A DNA stretch of 64,000 bases from Marinomonas shanghaiensis (lineage in GTDB: Bacteria; Pseudomonadota; Gammaproteobacteria; Pseudomonadales; Marinomonadaceae). The notes under the pieces were generated by a model, which was given only the letters and a program-made list of their open reading frames with translations, had not been told where the DNA came from and searched no databases. The DNA lies in the NCBI RefSeq assembly GCF_003259175.1, contig NZ_QGOK01000015.1:1-64000 (forward strand). Reading direction: 5' to 3'. The translations under genes were made by a program, and so were the position numbers. Below are positions 10,960 through 20,267 of this stretch, in pieces. The stretch's first letter is position 1, and each line of letters begins with the position of its first letter.

Positions 10960-11541
10960 TTACATGAACGCGTTATCAGTGACAGTATGATCCGTTGAAT
11001 CTTTTACTGCAGTCAAGCCTGGCACCTTCTCCATCAAGGTTTTTTCCACACCTTCTTTAAGAGTAAGATCCACCGCACTACAGCCTTGGCAACCACCGCC
11101 AAATTTCAATACAGCAATTTTGCCATCAATCACTTCAAGCAGACTCACTTCACCACCATGAGCCGCCAAACCTGGATTGATATCGGAATAGAGCACGTAA
11201 TTAATCTGATCTTCTATCGGACTGTCTGACGTAACTTTCGGCATTTTAGCATTAGGCGCCTTAATCGTTAACTGACCACCCATTTTTTCTGTGGCGTAAT
11301 CGACAAAAGCTTCATCCAAAAAGTTGACTGAATTTTTTTCAATATATACTTTTAACTTTGGCAGATTCAAAATTTCATCTGTCTCATTCACTTCATCTGG
11401 ACGGCAATAAGCAAGGCATGTTTCAGCATAAGGCGTACCCGGCTGCTGAATGAAAATTCGCACAGCAATACCTTCAACGCCTTGTTTTTCTAGTAACGAG
11501 GAAAGATATTCTTGGGCACCATCAGTAATTGTAATATTCAT
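10960..11541 (-). CDS. nfuA: Fe-S biogenesis protein NfuA
   Basis: NfuA carries 4Fe-4S clusters to apo-proteins, especially under iron limitation or oxidative stress. The N-terminal degenerate A-type domain starts [20 protein letters not shown]. The C-terminal Nfu domain has the CxxC cluster ligands in [20 protein letters not shown] (about residues 144-163). The open frame runs 23 codons further upstream, but the ATG at 11541 has an AAAGGG site and gives the usual 193 residues. It is divergent from cysI, whose product needs a 4Fe-4S cluster. Confidence 0.95.
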   Translation of the reverse strand: MNITITDGAQEYLSSLLEKQGVEGIAVRIFIQQPGTPYAETCLAYCRPDEVNETDEILNLPKLKVYIEKNSVNFLDEAFVDYATEKMGGQLTIKAPNAKMPKVTSDSPIEDQINYVLYSDINPGLAAHGGEVSLLEVIDGKIAVLKFGGGCQGCSAVDLTLKEGVEKTLMEKVPGLTAVKDSTDHTVTDNAFM

Positions 11542-11673
11542 AATAACCCTTTCAAAATCTACATAACGATCAATGCACACTATATTACAGGAGAAGAAGC
11601 GCAAAGCCAAAGACCAAGTAAAAAAGTAGGGTATTTTTCCTCTTTCTATTCGCGGCTTTTTCTCATCATAAGA

Positions 11674-11696
11674 TTCTTAATAAGGCTTATTAGGAA
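11674..11696. promoter_or_regulatory. Near-perfect palindrome upstream of cysI (candidate operator)
   Basis: TTCTTAATAAG, a central G, then CTTATTAGGAA form an 11-bp inverted repeat with one mismatch. It lies in the nfuA-cysI divergent region, about 95 bases before the cysI start. A LysR-type (CysB) or other dimeric regulator site is possible. No regulator can be assigned from sequence alone. Confidence 0.35.
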
Positions 11697-11791
11697 AACC
11701 CCTAAAGATATAGATAAATATTCATTTTTAGAATAAAGGATATTTGCTAACATGGGTCAACTTACATTTATCAACCACGGTTCATTTCACT

Positions 11792-13453
11792 ATGTATCAG
11801 TACGACGCCATTGACCAACAGCTTGTTGAAGAGCGTGTAGCACAATTCCGCGACCAGACACGCCGCTATTTAAACAAAGAATTGAGCGATCAAGAATTCT
11901 TACCATTGAGACTGCAAAATGGTCTTTATGTGCAACGCTACGCCCCTATGCTACGCATTGCGATTCCATATGGAATGCTATCCAGCGCGCAGTTAAGAAA
12001 ACTGGCCGATATTAGCTGTCGCTATGACAGATCATATGGTCATTTTAGTACGCGTCAAAACCTGCAACTGAACTGGCCAAAGATAGAAGATGTGCCGGAT
12101 ATTTTGGCAGAACTGGCACAAGTGCAAATGCACGCTGTTCAAACAAGCGGTAACTGCATTCGTAATACAACGACTGACCAGTACGCAGGCGTCATCTCTG
12201 ATGAAATCGTTGACCCACGCCCATACTGCGAACTGATTCGTCAATGGTCTACTTTTCACCCAGAATTTGCCTTTTTGCCACGTAAATTCAAGATCGCTGT
12301 CAACGCCACCGAATCCGCGGATCGCGCAGCGACACAAGTGCATGACATTGGCTTACATATTAAGAAAAATGACGCTGGCGAAATCGGCTTTAAAGTCATC
12401 GTTGGTGGCGGTTTAGGCCGTACACCTATGGTTGGCGTTACCATCAGTGAATTCATTCCACGAATGGACCTATTGACGTATCTTGATGCCATTATTCGCG
12501 TCTACAACCAACAAGGCCGTCGTGACAACAAATACAAGGCTCGTATCAAAATATTGGTCAAAGCCCTTGGCATTGAAGAGTTCCGCAACCGTGTTGAAGC
12601 AGAATGGCAACATTTACGCGGTAAAGAAAGCACAGTTCCAATGAGTGAATTCGAACGCTTACAAAGCTTTTTTAGCGAACCAAACTACAATGCATTGGAA
12701 AACAATCCTGCAAGTTTGACCAGCAAACTAGCAGACAGTGCCGGCTTTGCTCGTTGGTTCGAACGCAATACATTCGAACACAAAAAAGCGGGTTACCGCA
12801 TAGTAACACTGACACTGAAAAAAGCAGGTCAAGCACCAGGCGATGCAACTGCCGAGCAAATGCACAAAGCGGCTGATCTTGCCGATCGATTCAGTTTTGG
12901 CGAACTGCGCGTGAGCCATGAACAAAATCTTGTTCTAGCAGATGTCCGCCAAGACCAATTAGTAGAACTTTGGGATGCCGCCAAAGAGGCAGGTTTTGCG
13001 ACCCCAACGCTTGGCCTATTAACCGACATGATTTGCTGCCCAGGCGGTGATTTCTGCGCCCTAGCAAACGCTAAATCAATCCCCATTGCCGCTCAAATCC
13101 AAGAAACATTCAATGATCTAGACTACCTATACGACCTAGGCAATATTGACCTGAACATTTCTGGCTGTATGAACGCATGTGGTCACCACCATGTCGGCAA
13201 CATAGGCATCTTGGGGGTAGATAAAAAAGGCGAGGAGTTTTATCAAATTTCTATCGGAGGCGCATCTGGCCACGACGCAAGCATAGGCAAAATCTTAGGC
13301 CCCTCCTTTGCTCAAGAAGAAATCAGTAGTGTTATTCAGAAGCTGATGAATGTTTACGTCGAAAACCGCTATGAAGATGAACGTTTCATCGACACTTATC
13401 GCCGCGTTGGCATCACACCATTTAAAGAGGCCGCTTATGCCAAAGCTAATTAA
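11792..13453 (+). CDS. cysI: Sulfite reductase haemoprotein (siroheme, 4Fe-4S; ferredoxin type)
   Basis: The enzyme reduces sulfite to sulfide with six electrons during assimilation. Two ferrite-like/siroheme-binding halves are seen, with RYDRSYGHFSTRQNLQLNW near residue 79. The four cluster/siroheme cysteines lie in CCPGGDFC and SGCMNACGHHH. Relatives in Pseudomonas start with an MYxYD motif, so the ATG at 11792 is preferred (553 residues). A TTG at 11744 lies only 3 bases past AAGGA, too close to be convincing. A nitrite reductase function cannot be fully excluded, but the overlapping DUF934 gene argues for sulfite. Confidence 0.9.
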   Translation: MYQYDAIDQQLVEERVAQFRDQTRRYLNKELSDQEFLPLRLQNGLYVQRYAPMLRIAIPYGMLSSAQLRKLADISCRYDRSYGHFSTRQNLQLNWPKIEDVPDILAELAQVQMHAVQTSGNCIRNTTTDQYAGVISDEIVDPRPYCELIRQWSTFHPEFAFLPRKFKIAVNATESADRAATQVHDIGLHIKKNDAGEIGFKVIVGGGLGRTPMVGVTISEFIPRMDLLTYLDAIIRVYNQQGRRDNKYKARIKILVKALGIEEFRNRVEAEWQHLRGKESTVPMSEFERLQSFFSEPNYNALENNPASLTSKLADSAGFARWFERNTFEHKKAGYRIVTLTLKKAGQAPGDATAEQMHKAADLADRFSFGELRVSHEQNLVLADVRQDQLVELWDAAKEAGFATPTLGLLTDMICCPGGDFCALANAKSIPIAAQIQETFNDLDYLYDLGNIDLNISGCMNACGHHHVGNIGILGVDKKGEEFYQISIGGASGHDASIGKILGPSFAQEEISSVIQKLMNVYVENRYEDERFIDTYRRVGITPFKEAAYAKAN

Positions 13454-13913
13454 AAACGGTGAAATCATCGAAAACCAATACCACTGGCTACAAGAGGCGG
13501 AACAAGAAGTAACCGCAACCAGTATTGTTGCCGCGCAAAAGTGGCTAACGGAAAAAGATACAATGACCGGTATCGCAGGCATTTGGCTTGAAGCCGGTGA
13601 CGGGGTTGAGTTTCTAGAGGGCGTTGACTTAACCCAATTTGATGTTATTGGCGTACATTTTCCAGCCTTTACCGATGGAAGAGGCTTCAGTTATGCACGC
13701 CTTCTCAGAGAAAGATTGAACTACCAAGGCGAAATCAGAGCACTTGGCAACTTCATACCTGACCAATTGGGCTATCTTTTACGAGTCGGATTTAACAGCT
13801 TTCAATTTAATGAAAGCGTCGATTTAGAAAAAGCGCTTCTTTTGCATAAGTCCTTCTCGATCGCGTATCAGGGTGATGTTTCGGAACCAAGACCGCTGTT
13901 TCTACGCCGTTAA
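13437..13913 (+). CDS. DUF934 protein, partner of the sulfite reductase
   Basis: This 158-residue cytoplasmic protein of the DUF934 family is found next to ferredoxin-type CysI in many proteobacteria and is linked to sulfite reduction; its biochemical role is not settled. The recognisable core is VIGVHFPAFTDGRGFSYARL followed by LRERLNYQGEIRALG. The ATG at 13437 overlaps the cysI 3' end by 17 bases, showing translational coupling. The longer open frame starting at 13350 is rejected because its extra codons lie wholly inside cysI. A terminator follows. Confidence 0.9.
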   Translation: MPKLIKNGEIIENQYHWLQEAEQEVTATSIVAAQKWLTEKDTMTGIAGIWLEAGDGVEFLEGVDLTQFDVIGVHFPAFTDGRGFSYARLLRERLNYQGEIRALGNFIPDQLGYLLRVGFNSFQFNESVDLEKALLLHKSFSIAYQGDVSEPRPLFLRR

Positions 13914-13938
13914 CCATACTTTTTACAATTAAAACCAC

Positions 13939-13967
13939 AGAAAAGGCCATTACGATGGCCTTTTCTA
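13939..13967 (+). terminator. Terminator of the cysI-DUF934 operon
   Basis: AGAAAAGGCCAT, a TACG tetraloop and ATGGCCTTTTCT form a perfect 12-bp stem with a T-rich 3' side, 25 bases past the DUF934 stop. Confidence 0.8.
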
Positions 13968-14036
13968 TTGCGTAATGATCACCTCATGATTATCGTACTA
14001 ATTAGATAAAGTGATTGATTGTTAAAGGAACTTAAC

Positions 14037-14705
14037 GTGTCTAAAAAACGCATTACAGGCCTAATTGTTGGCCTACTACTTTCTGCCACTGCGCACTCAG
14101 CGACAGTGTACATCTCCGACATCCAATTTGTCGCCATTAGAGAAGGACTTGATAACAACACAAGAGCGGTAGAAAGAGGCTTAAAAAGCGGTACACCACT
14201 CGAGGTATTAGAACAAAGCGAAGGCTACACTAAGGTTCGCACCCCCAGCGGCAACGAAGGCTGGGTGGCTGATTATTTTCTGAGTGACAACATCATTACG
14301 AGAGATCAGCTGGACGCAATGCAGACTGAGCTCGACAAAAGTGCGGCTAGCCGTGAAGAGATAGCAAAATCGCTCAACTTGAGCCAAGGCAAAATCCAAG
14401 AACTCAACAACCTCAATAATACCCTAAAAGAAGAAAACAACGCTCTTAAGCAACAATTGCAAGAAGCGGTAAACTTAACGAAAAAAGCACAAGTCATTGT
14501 TTCCCAAAATAACGACGCAAGTTATCAACTAGAAAGTCTAAAACAACAAGCAGACGCCGCCATCGCCCAATCGGAAAAACTGCAAGATACAACCCAGCAA
14601 CAATGGTTTATTATTGGTGCGGCCACACTGTTTGGCGGTTTATTACTGGGCACTTTATTGCCCATGCTAAGACGTAAAAAGAACAGTTCTGGCTCTTGGG
14701 GCTGA
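14037..14705 (+). CDS. TIGR04211-type SH3-domain protein (YgiM-like), membrane anchored
   Basis: This is an envelope protein of unknown precise role. The GTG at 14037 is chosen because AAAGGA lies 8 bases upstream; an in-frame TTG at 14019 lies before that site. Residues 1-22 form a signal peptide ending THAHSA-like (LLLSATAHSA). An SH3b domain covers about residues 23-88 (GTPLEVLEQSEGYTKVRTPS, GNEGWVADYFL). A coiled coil spans about residues 95-190. A C-terminal transmembrane helix (IIGAATLFGGLLLGTLLPML) ends in basic residues. This order matches the YgiM family. Confidence 0.88.
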   Translation: MSKKRITGLIVGLLLSATAHSATVYISDIQFVAIREGLDNNTRAVERGLKSGTPLEVLEQSEGYTKVRTPSGNEGWVADYFLSDNIITRDQLDAMQTELDKSAASREEIAKSLNLSQGKIQELNNLNNTLKEENNALKQQLQEAVNLTKKAQVIVSQNNDASYQLESLKQQADAAIAQSEKLQDTTQQQWFIIGAATLFGGLLLGTLLPMLRRKKNSSGSWG

Positions 14706-15122
14706 TCAAAATAATGGCATAGAGGTACCGATTGATTGTTCTTAGTTTTTCAAATTAACTAAAACAAGCGTCGTTGCCTCTGGTGCTTAACCCAAAAAAA
14801 CCAAACACCTTCACCCTAAACCTCTCTCCTTGTACTTTCGCACTCAGAGCAAACAGACTGTTTGTTATCGGACAAACCACTATTACCCCACCCTCTCAAT
14901 CATGCCCTTGATGTTTTCATACACAGCCAGTCTTAACCAAACGAAGCTAGAATGACAATGAGATCGATTAACCACTTTTGACATAAAGAACAAAAGGGGC
15001 CGAGATAAGAGCTTTTAGAAACATTTTCATCACAATTCCATCATCTTACTATTCATTTCTAAAATGCTTTTATCTTACCCTTCCTTTAAACACATAAAAT
15101 ATAATAGAATAGCGCGAAATAC
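14706..15122. other. Intergenic stretch without a recognisable gene
   Basis: More than 400 bases lie between the SH3 gene and the fusA2 promoter. They are A/T- and pyrimidine-rich with stops in all frames. No hairpin terminator, tRNA or convincing small ORF is seen. A TATAAT at 15100-15105 has no good -35 box. Confidence 0.5.
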
Positions 15123-15152
15123 CTGACTACAAAGCAAAAAGTCTTGTATACT
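15123..15152 (+). promoter_or_regulatory. Candidate sigma70 promoter of fusA2
   Basis: CTGACT at 15123-15128 and TATACT at 15147-15152 are separated by 18 bases, giving a 5' leader of about 33 bases before the fusA2 ATG. Confidence 0.45.
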
Positions 15153-15191
15153 AACGCGCAAATTTCGTCCTCACTTATTTAGAGTAATGTA

Positions 15192-17282
15192 ATGGCTGAC
15201 TTATCAAAATACAGAAACATCGGTATTTTTGCTCACGTTGACGCGGGCAAAACCACCACCACAGAACGTATTCTTAAACTTACCGGTATGATCCACAAAA
15301 TCGGTGAAGTTCACGAGGGTGAATCTACTACTGACTTCATGGAACAAGAAGCGGAGCGCGGTATTACCATCCAGTCTGCGGCTGTTAGTTGTTTTTGGAA
15401 AGATCACCGCTTTAACGTTATCGACACACCTGGACACGTTGACTTCACAGTAGAAGTATACCGTTCCCTAAAAGTTCTTGATGGTGGTATCGGTGTATTC
15501 TGTGGTTCTGGTGGTGTTGAACCACAATCAGAAACAAACTGGCGTTACGCGAACGATTCAGAAGTTTCACGTCTGATTTTCGTTAACAAACTAGACCGTC
15601 TTGGCGCTAACTTCTTCCGTGTAACAGAACAAGTTAAAAAAGTACTAGGCGCGACACCACTAATCATGGTTCTACCTATTGGTACTGAAGACCAATTCTC
15701 AGGTGTTGTTGATCTGCTAACTCGCAAAGCGTACATCTGGGACGAATCTGGCCAACCAGAAAACTACAGCGTTGAAGACATTCCAGCTGACATGGAAGAG
15801 ATTGTTGAAGAATACCGTGAAAAGCTAATCGAAACTGCGGTTGAGCAAGACGATGACGTGATGATGGCTTACATGGACGGCGAAGAGCCTTCTATTGAAG
15901 ACCTAAAACGCTGCATCCGTATCGGTACTCGTGATCTAGCATTCTTCCCAACATACTGTGGTTCTGCTTTTAAAAACAAAGGCATGCAACTTCTTCTAGA
16001 TGCGGTTGTTGACTACCTACCAAGCCCAACTGAAGTAGAGCCTCAAGATCTTACTGACGAAGAAGGTAACCCAACTGGTGCGAAAGCGATTGTTGATGCT
16101 AAAGAGCCTCTTAAAGCCCTTGCATTCAAAATCATGGACGACCGTTTCGGTGCTCTTACTTTCGTACGTATCTACTCAGGCGTATTGAACAAAGGCGACA
16201 CCATTCTTAACAGCTTCACGGGCAAAACTGAACGTGTAGGTCGCATGGTGGAAATGCAAGCAAACGATCGTAACGAAATCAGCACGGCGCAAGCGGGCGA
16301 CATCATTGCTATCGTAGGCATGAAGAACGTTCAAACTGGTCACACTCTATGTGATCCAAAACACCCTTGTACACTTGAAGCGATGGTTTTCCCTGAGCCA
16401 GTAATTTCTATCTCTGTTACACCAAAAGACAAAGGTGGTAACGAGAAGATGGGTATTGCTATCGGTAAAATGGTTGCAGAAGATCCAACTTTCCGCGTTG
16501 AAACGGATCAAGATTCTGGCGAAACTATCCTTAAAGGCATGGGCGAGCTTCACCTAGACATCAAAGTAGATATCTTAAAACGTACTTACGGTGTAGATCT
16601 AATCGTTGGTCAACCACAGGTTGCTTACCGCGAAACGATCACTAAATCGATTGAAGATACTTACACGCACAAGAAACAATCTGGTGGTTCTGGTCAATTC
16701 GGTAAGATCGACTACCGCATCAAACCAGGTGAAGTGGGTTCTGGCTTCAAGTTCACTTCTACCGTTGTTGGTGGTAACGTACCAAAAGAATTCTTCCCTG
16801 CGGTTGAAAAAGGCTTCAAGTCTATGATGAACCAAGGCGTTCTAGCAGGCTTCCCTGTACTAGACGTTGAAGTTGAATTGTTTGACGGTGGCTTCCACGC
16901 GGTTGACTCTTCTGCGATTGCCTTCGAAATCGCAGCAAAAGGTGCATTCCGTCAATCTGTGCCAAAAGCTGGCCCACAATTGATCGAACCAATCATGAAA
17001 GTTGACGTGTTCACTCCAGATGACCACGTTGGTGACGTAATCGGTGACCTTAACCGTCGTCGCGGCATGATCAAAGACCAAGAGAAAGGCCTAACAGGCG
17101 TTCGCATCAAAGCGGAAGTACCTCTTTCTGAAATGTTTGGTTACATCAGTACTCTACGTACAATGACATCTGGTCGTGGTCAGTTCTCTATGGAGTTCTC
17201 TCACTACCTACCATGTCCTTCTAACGTAGCTGAAACAGTTATCGCTGCTGTTAAAGAAAAGAAAGAAAGAGAAAAGAACTAA
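15192..17282 (+). CDS. fusA2: Elongation factor G, second type (EF-G2)
   Basis: This translational GTPase drives ribosomal translocation or recycling. GTPase motifs are AHVDAGKTT (G1, residues 14-22), DTPGH (G3) and NKLD (G4). The later EF-G domains are complete, ending [19 protein letters not shown]. It is not in an rpsL-rpsG-fusA-tuf operon but alone. Segments such as [20 protein letters not shown] and [18 protein letters not shown] match the EF-G2 (fusA2) group of Vibrio and Pseudomonas, so a canonical fusA should exist elsewhere. Codon usage is biased toward GGT, CGT and TTC, unlike its neighbours, suggesting high expression. Confidence 0.93.
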   Translation: MADLSKYRNIGIFAHVDAGKTTTTERILKLTGMIHKIGEVHEGESTTDFMEQEAERGITIQSAAVSCFWKDHRFNVIDTPGHVDFTVEVYRSLKVLDGGIGVFCGSGGVEPQSETNWRYANDSEVSRLIFVNKLDRLGANFFRVTEQVKKVLGATPLIMVLPIGTEDQFSGVVDLLTRKAYIWDESGQPENYSVEDIPADMEEIVEEYREKLIETAVEQDDDVMMAYMDGEEPSIEDLKRCIRIGTRDLAFFPTYCGSAFKNKGMQLLLDAVVDYLPSPTEVEPQDLTDEEGNPTGAKAIVDAKEPLKALAFKIMDDRFGALTFVRIYSGVLNKGDTILNSFTGKTERVGRMVEMQANDRNEISTAQAGDIIAIVGMKNVQTGHTLCDPKHPCTLEAMVFPEPVISISVTPKDKGGNEKMGIAIGKMVAEDPTFRVETDQDSGETILKGMGELHLDIKVDILKRTYGVDLIVGQPQVAYRETITKSIEDTYTHKKQSGGSGQFGKIDYRIKPGEVGSGFKFTSTVVGGNVPKEFFPAVEKGFKSMMNQGVLAGFPVLDVEVELFDGGFHAVDSSAIAFEIAAKGAFRQSVPKAGPQLIEPIMKVDVFTPDDHVGDVIGDLNRRRGMIKDQEKGLTGVRIKAEVPLSEMFGYISTLRTMTSGRGQFSMEFSHYLPCPSNVAETVIAAVKEKKEREKN

Positions 17283-17304
17283 TCACTCGTTTTTATTAGT
17301 TTCT

Positions 17305-17339
17305 AAAAAAACCCGATACACTTGTGTATCGGGTTTTTT
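17305..17339 (+). terminator. Terminator of fusA2
   Basis: AAAAAACCCGATACA pairs with TGTATCGGGTTTTTT, a 15-base stem with a small loop 22 bases after the stop. Confidence 0.9.
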
Positions 17340-17394
17340 ATTGCTAAAAATAAAGACGAGATAACACTTAGCCAGCCACCTCATTTTAAAGAAA

Positions 17395-17419
17395 TAAAAA
17401 AAGCGCCGAAGCGCTTTTT
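17395..17419 (-). terminator. Terminator of the Tas-type reductase gene
   Basis: On the minus strand the hairpin reads AAGCGCTTCGGCGCTT followed by a T run. The CTTCGG core is the very stable tetraloop common in terminators. Confidence 0.85.
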
Positions 17420-17448
17420 AAGTTCATTCCAACTCGCTAGTCTAGCAA

Positions 17449-18501
17449 CTAAAAAGGCACTGGATATTCTTTAAAGACGGCCATAATATCTTTGAGCGCC
17501 TCTTCAGATAGCACCATATCAAATGCGGCCATATCTTCTTTAAGCTGCTCCAATGAGGTCGCACCAATGATAGTTGAACTCACCCCATCCACCTGATCAC
17601 ACCAAGCAAGAGCAAGCTGAGCCGCTGTAAAGCCATGTTTCTTAGCAACTTCAATATAGGCACTCACCGCCTTATCCACCAAAGGGGTATCACGGAAAAT
17701 CCCATTGCGCTGCGAATATGTCCAACGACTCCCTTCAGGACGAGCACCACCAAGATATTTCCCCGTTAAAGCACCAGCTGCTAAAGGCGACCAAGGCAAA
17801 TACGCCACATCCTCGTGCACACAGTTTTCGATCAAATAAGGCCAGTCTTTTGTATGCAATAAACTAAACTCATTTTGAATAGAAGCAACTCGAGGCAAAT
17901 CATGCTTTTCACTCAGACGAATGAACTCATTAATCCCCCAAGTGGTGTCATCAGACAAACCAAAATGACGAATTTTGCCCGCTTTAATACAAGCATCAAG
18001 CCCTTGCAAAATATCCAACATCTGAGCAGAGTGATCTTCACGATCAACATCGGTAAAACTGATAACACCAGGAAAATGCTTAGCAAAGTGAGGAGTAGAA
18101 CGATTTGGCCAATGAAGCTGATAAAGGTCAATATAATCTGTTTGCAAACGCTTTAAAGAAGCATCAACCGCTTCAATAACTGTCTTACCAGAGATATTGC
18201 TACCGTTACGTACGTATTTCATACCAGGACCAGCAATCTTCGTAGCAAGCACAAACTCTTTACGACGAGATGGGTTGCGAGAGAGCCAATTCCCTATGAT
18301 GGTTTCCGTTTTACCGTAAGACTCTGGCGTTGGCGGAACAGAATACATCTCAGCCGTATCAATAAAATTCACACCATTTGCTAACGCATATTCAATCTGT
18401 ACATCCGCATCGGCTTGGTTGTTTTGCGTCCCCCAAGTCATAGTACCCAAGCAAACACGAGAAACTTCTAAGCCAGTTCGGCCGAGTGGAACGTATTTCA
18501 T
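17449..18501 (-). CDS. tas: NADP(H)-dependent aldo/keto reductase, Tas type
   Basis: This 350-residue (alpha/beta)8 barrel of the aldo/keto reductase superfamily begins MKYVPLGRTGLEVSRVCLGT. The catalytic tetrad is visible as D and Y in FIDTAEMYSVPP (about residues 47-58), K in LATKIAGPG and H in LYQLHWPNRS. The PTPESYGKTE loop and length match Escherichia coli Tas, whose substrate is unclear (it can suppress tyrosine auxotrophy). The gene is alone, ending in a UUCG terminator. Confidence 0.88.
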   Translation of the reverse strand: MKYVPLGRTGLEVSRVCLGTMTWGTQNNQADADVQIEYALANGVNFIDTAEMYSVPPTPESYGKTETIIGNWLSRNPSRRKEFVLATKIAGPGMKYVRNGSNISGKTVIEAVDASLKRLQTDYIDLYQLHWPNRSTPHFAKHFPGVISFTDVDREDHSAQMLDILQGLDACIKAGKIRHFGLSDDTTWGINEFIRLSEKHDLPRVASIQNEFSLLHTKDWPYLIENCVHEDVAYLPWSPLAAGALTGKYLGGARPEGSRWTYSQRNGIFRDTPLVDKAVSAYIEVAKKHGFTAAQLALAWCDQVDGVSSTIIGATSLEQLKEDMAAFDMVLSEEALKDIMAVFKEYPVPF

Positions 18502-18660
18502 TCTCTCAATCCTTCAAATCCAAGTGACACATACAAGATGCAAAAAGATAAACCAAAGAGACAATGTAATAAAAAAACCGCTCACTCGCCAGTTTTATCA
18601 ATGAAAACAATAAGGAGACACAACATCACCAATACGCCACTTCACCTAAACGCCTTATGC

Positions 18661-19842
18661 TCAATGATTAAGCAATGGCTCATAGCGCTTATCCGTTAGC
18701 GTTTTTAGAAACGCAACAATGGCATCCACACGCTGATCAGGTAATGCCGGACCTTTTTCGAGATTGACCAAATCAATATTTTCAGCCACCTCAGGTTCCG
18801 CCCAAGGCTCCCCCGTCTCCGGATTCACAGTACGCTTTGGGTTGTTATACTTATCGTAAAAAAGCACCACAGTACGGAGGTCTTTAAACACACCGTTATG
18901 CATATAAGGCCCCGTTACAGCAACGTTACGTAAAGACGGCACTTTGAACTTACCCGCTTGCTTAGGGTCATCTATGGACGGATTATCCAATAAACCAAGA
19001 TCTTTCTTATTACCATTATGAGCCATCAAATCTGGGTTGGCCGGGACACCAATATTGCGATACTCATAATTACTAAAGGTTTCTTGCGCATTAAGCGGTG
19101 ACGTACTCAACTGATGGCAAGCATTACAATTTGTAAACTGCTGAGAGAAAAACAGCGTTTTCCCTAACTCCTCTTGCGGCGTCAATTTCTCTTCGCCACG
19201 TAAAGCACGATCATATTTTGAATCAAATGGCATAAACAAAGACGTTTTCTCAAACGTAGCGATGGCGTTCGTAATGGCTACGTAGCCTTGTTCGGCATCG
19301 TCTAAAATACCTTGACCATAAAGCGTATTAAACAAGTCGACGTAACGCGCGTTCTCTTTTACGCGCGCAACAACAGAGGCACCATCGGGAAGCGCCATTT
19401 CTAAGGGATTCACAAAAGGCCCTTCGGCTTGTTGAGCCAAGCCAGAGGCTCGACCATCCAAAAATTGCCCGCCACGATATTCACCATTAGGCAGGCGATA
19501 AAAAGCAGGGGCAAAAGCCGCGTAACCGGCGGTTGGCGTATTTCGCCCGCCTATTGAATGCCCATCACTTCCCAACGAAACAGCACCAAACAAGGCATCC
19601 TGTCTTTTATCAACAAATGCATTGGCAATGTCATGACACGTGCCACAAGACTGATTACGGTTTTTTGACAAATTTGTGTCAAAGAACAACTGCGAACCAA
19701 GCAGTGCTTTCGGATCTGAAAGAGAAACAGGAAGTTCATCAGAAGATTGCCCAACTTTAGACACATTCACCACTTGTTTAGGCTCACTACAAGCAGAAAG
19801 GCACACCACAACAGCTATCACACTAAGACAAGAACGCAGCAT
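18661..19842 (-). CDS. Dihaem cytochrome c peroxidase-family lipoprotein (CcpA/MauG family)
   Basis: This is a periplasmic c-type cytochrome, probably reducing hydrogen peroxide. The N-terminus is a lipoprotein signal with lipobox LSAC (Cys18). Two haem sites are seen: CGTCH at residues 66-70 and CNACH at residues 239-243. A distal-ligand-rich C-terminal segment contains GPYMHNGVFKDLRTVVLFY. At 393 residues it is somewhat longer than classical Ccp and fits the wider MauG-like family. It has a plausible promoter and a possible Fur site upstream. Peroxidase activity is inferred from family only. Confidence 0.87.
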   Translation of the reverse strand: MLRSCLSVIAVVVCLSACSEPKQVVNVSKVGQSSDELPVSLSDPKALLGSQLFFDTNLSKNRNQSCGTCHDIANAFVDKRQDALFGAVSLGSDGHSIGGRNTPTAGYAAFAPAFYRLPNGEYRGGQFLDGRASGLAQQAEGPFVNPLEMALPDGASVVARVKENARYVDLFNTLYGQGILDDAEQGYVAITNAIATFEKTSLFMPFDSKYDRALRGEEKLTPQEELGKTLFFSQQFTNCNACHQLSTSPLNAQETFSNYEYRNIGVPANPDLMAHNGNKKDLGLLDNPSIDDPKQAGKFKVPSLRNVAVTGPYMHNGVFKDLRTVVLFYDKYNNPKRTVNPETGEPWAEPEVAENIDLVNLEKGPALPDQRVDAIVAFLKTLTDKRYEPLLNH

Positions 19843-19877
19843 TAAATTTTGCTCAAGTAGGAAAACGAATAACCTAG

Positions 19878-19925
19878 ATAATACACCGACGCAAAATATC
19901 AGTAAAACAATGACAATGATTCTTA
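19878..19925 (-). promoter_or_regulatory. Promoter of the peroxidase gene with possible Fur box
   Basis: On the minus strand TTTACT (complement of 19901-19906) and TATTAT (complement of 19878-19883) are separated by 17 bases. Just upstream, TGACAATGATTCTTA (19911-19925) matches 11 of 14 positions of the 7-1-7 Fur palindrome TGATAAT-N-ATTATCA. The promoter is fairly good; the Fur call is tentative. Confidence 0.4.
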
Positions 19926-19938
19926 ATTCATTTTACAT

Positions 19939-19986
19939 AAAAAAGCACCTAACACGACCTATATCAAGATCTTGTTAAGTGCTTTT
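19939..19986 (-). terminator. Terminator of minCDE
   Basis: AAAAGCACcTAACA pairs with TGTTAaGTGCTTTT across an 18-base loop. It lies 22 bases past the minE stop, with a T run on the minus strand. Confidence 0.75.
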
Positions 19987-20008
19987 AATAGCGACCCGTA
20001 AGCTAAGA

Positions 20009-20266
20009 CTAATTTTGCTCAGGCAAAGTCACATTCAACTCCAACACAGAACAATCATCTGTATTATCGAGCTGTATCTGCACATCTTCATTACCGATAT
20101 TCACATACTTACGAATCACATCAATGATTTCCTGTTGCATCTGCGGCAAATAATCCGGCTGATGGCGTTTACTACGCTCATGAGCCACAATAATCTGCAG
20201 TCTATCTTTAGCAACAGACGCGGAGCTAGGCGCACTTTTACTTTTAAAATAGTCAAAAATTCCCAC
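20009..20266 (-). CDS. minE: Cell division topological specificity factor MinE
   Basis: MinE stimulates MinD ATPase and drives the pole-to-pole Min oscillation. The 85-residue product starts GTG ([10 protein letters not shown], the membrane-targeting N-terminus). It has the anti-MinCD helix [14 protein letters not shown] at about residues 21-34 and a topological-specificity domain after it. The GTG is one base past the minD stop, with GGGGG inside the end of minD as ribosome site, so the two are coupled. Confidence 0.97.
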   Translation of the reverse strand: MGIFDYFKSKSAPSSASVAKDRLQIIVAHERSKRHQPDYLPQMQQEIIDVIRKYVNIGNEDVQIQLDNTDDCSVLELNVTLPEQN

Positions 20267-20267
20267 T

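Noticed and set aside
11744..11791. TTG start giving cysI 16 more residues
   Set aside because: AAGGA is only 3 bases away and the extra residues do not match relatives; however no strong site precedes the ATG at 11792, so this remains slightly open.
13350..13436. Longer start for the DUF934 gene
   Set aside because: The extra codons lie inside cysI and have no family similarity; the ATG at 13437 gives the normal length.
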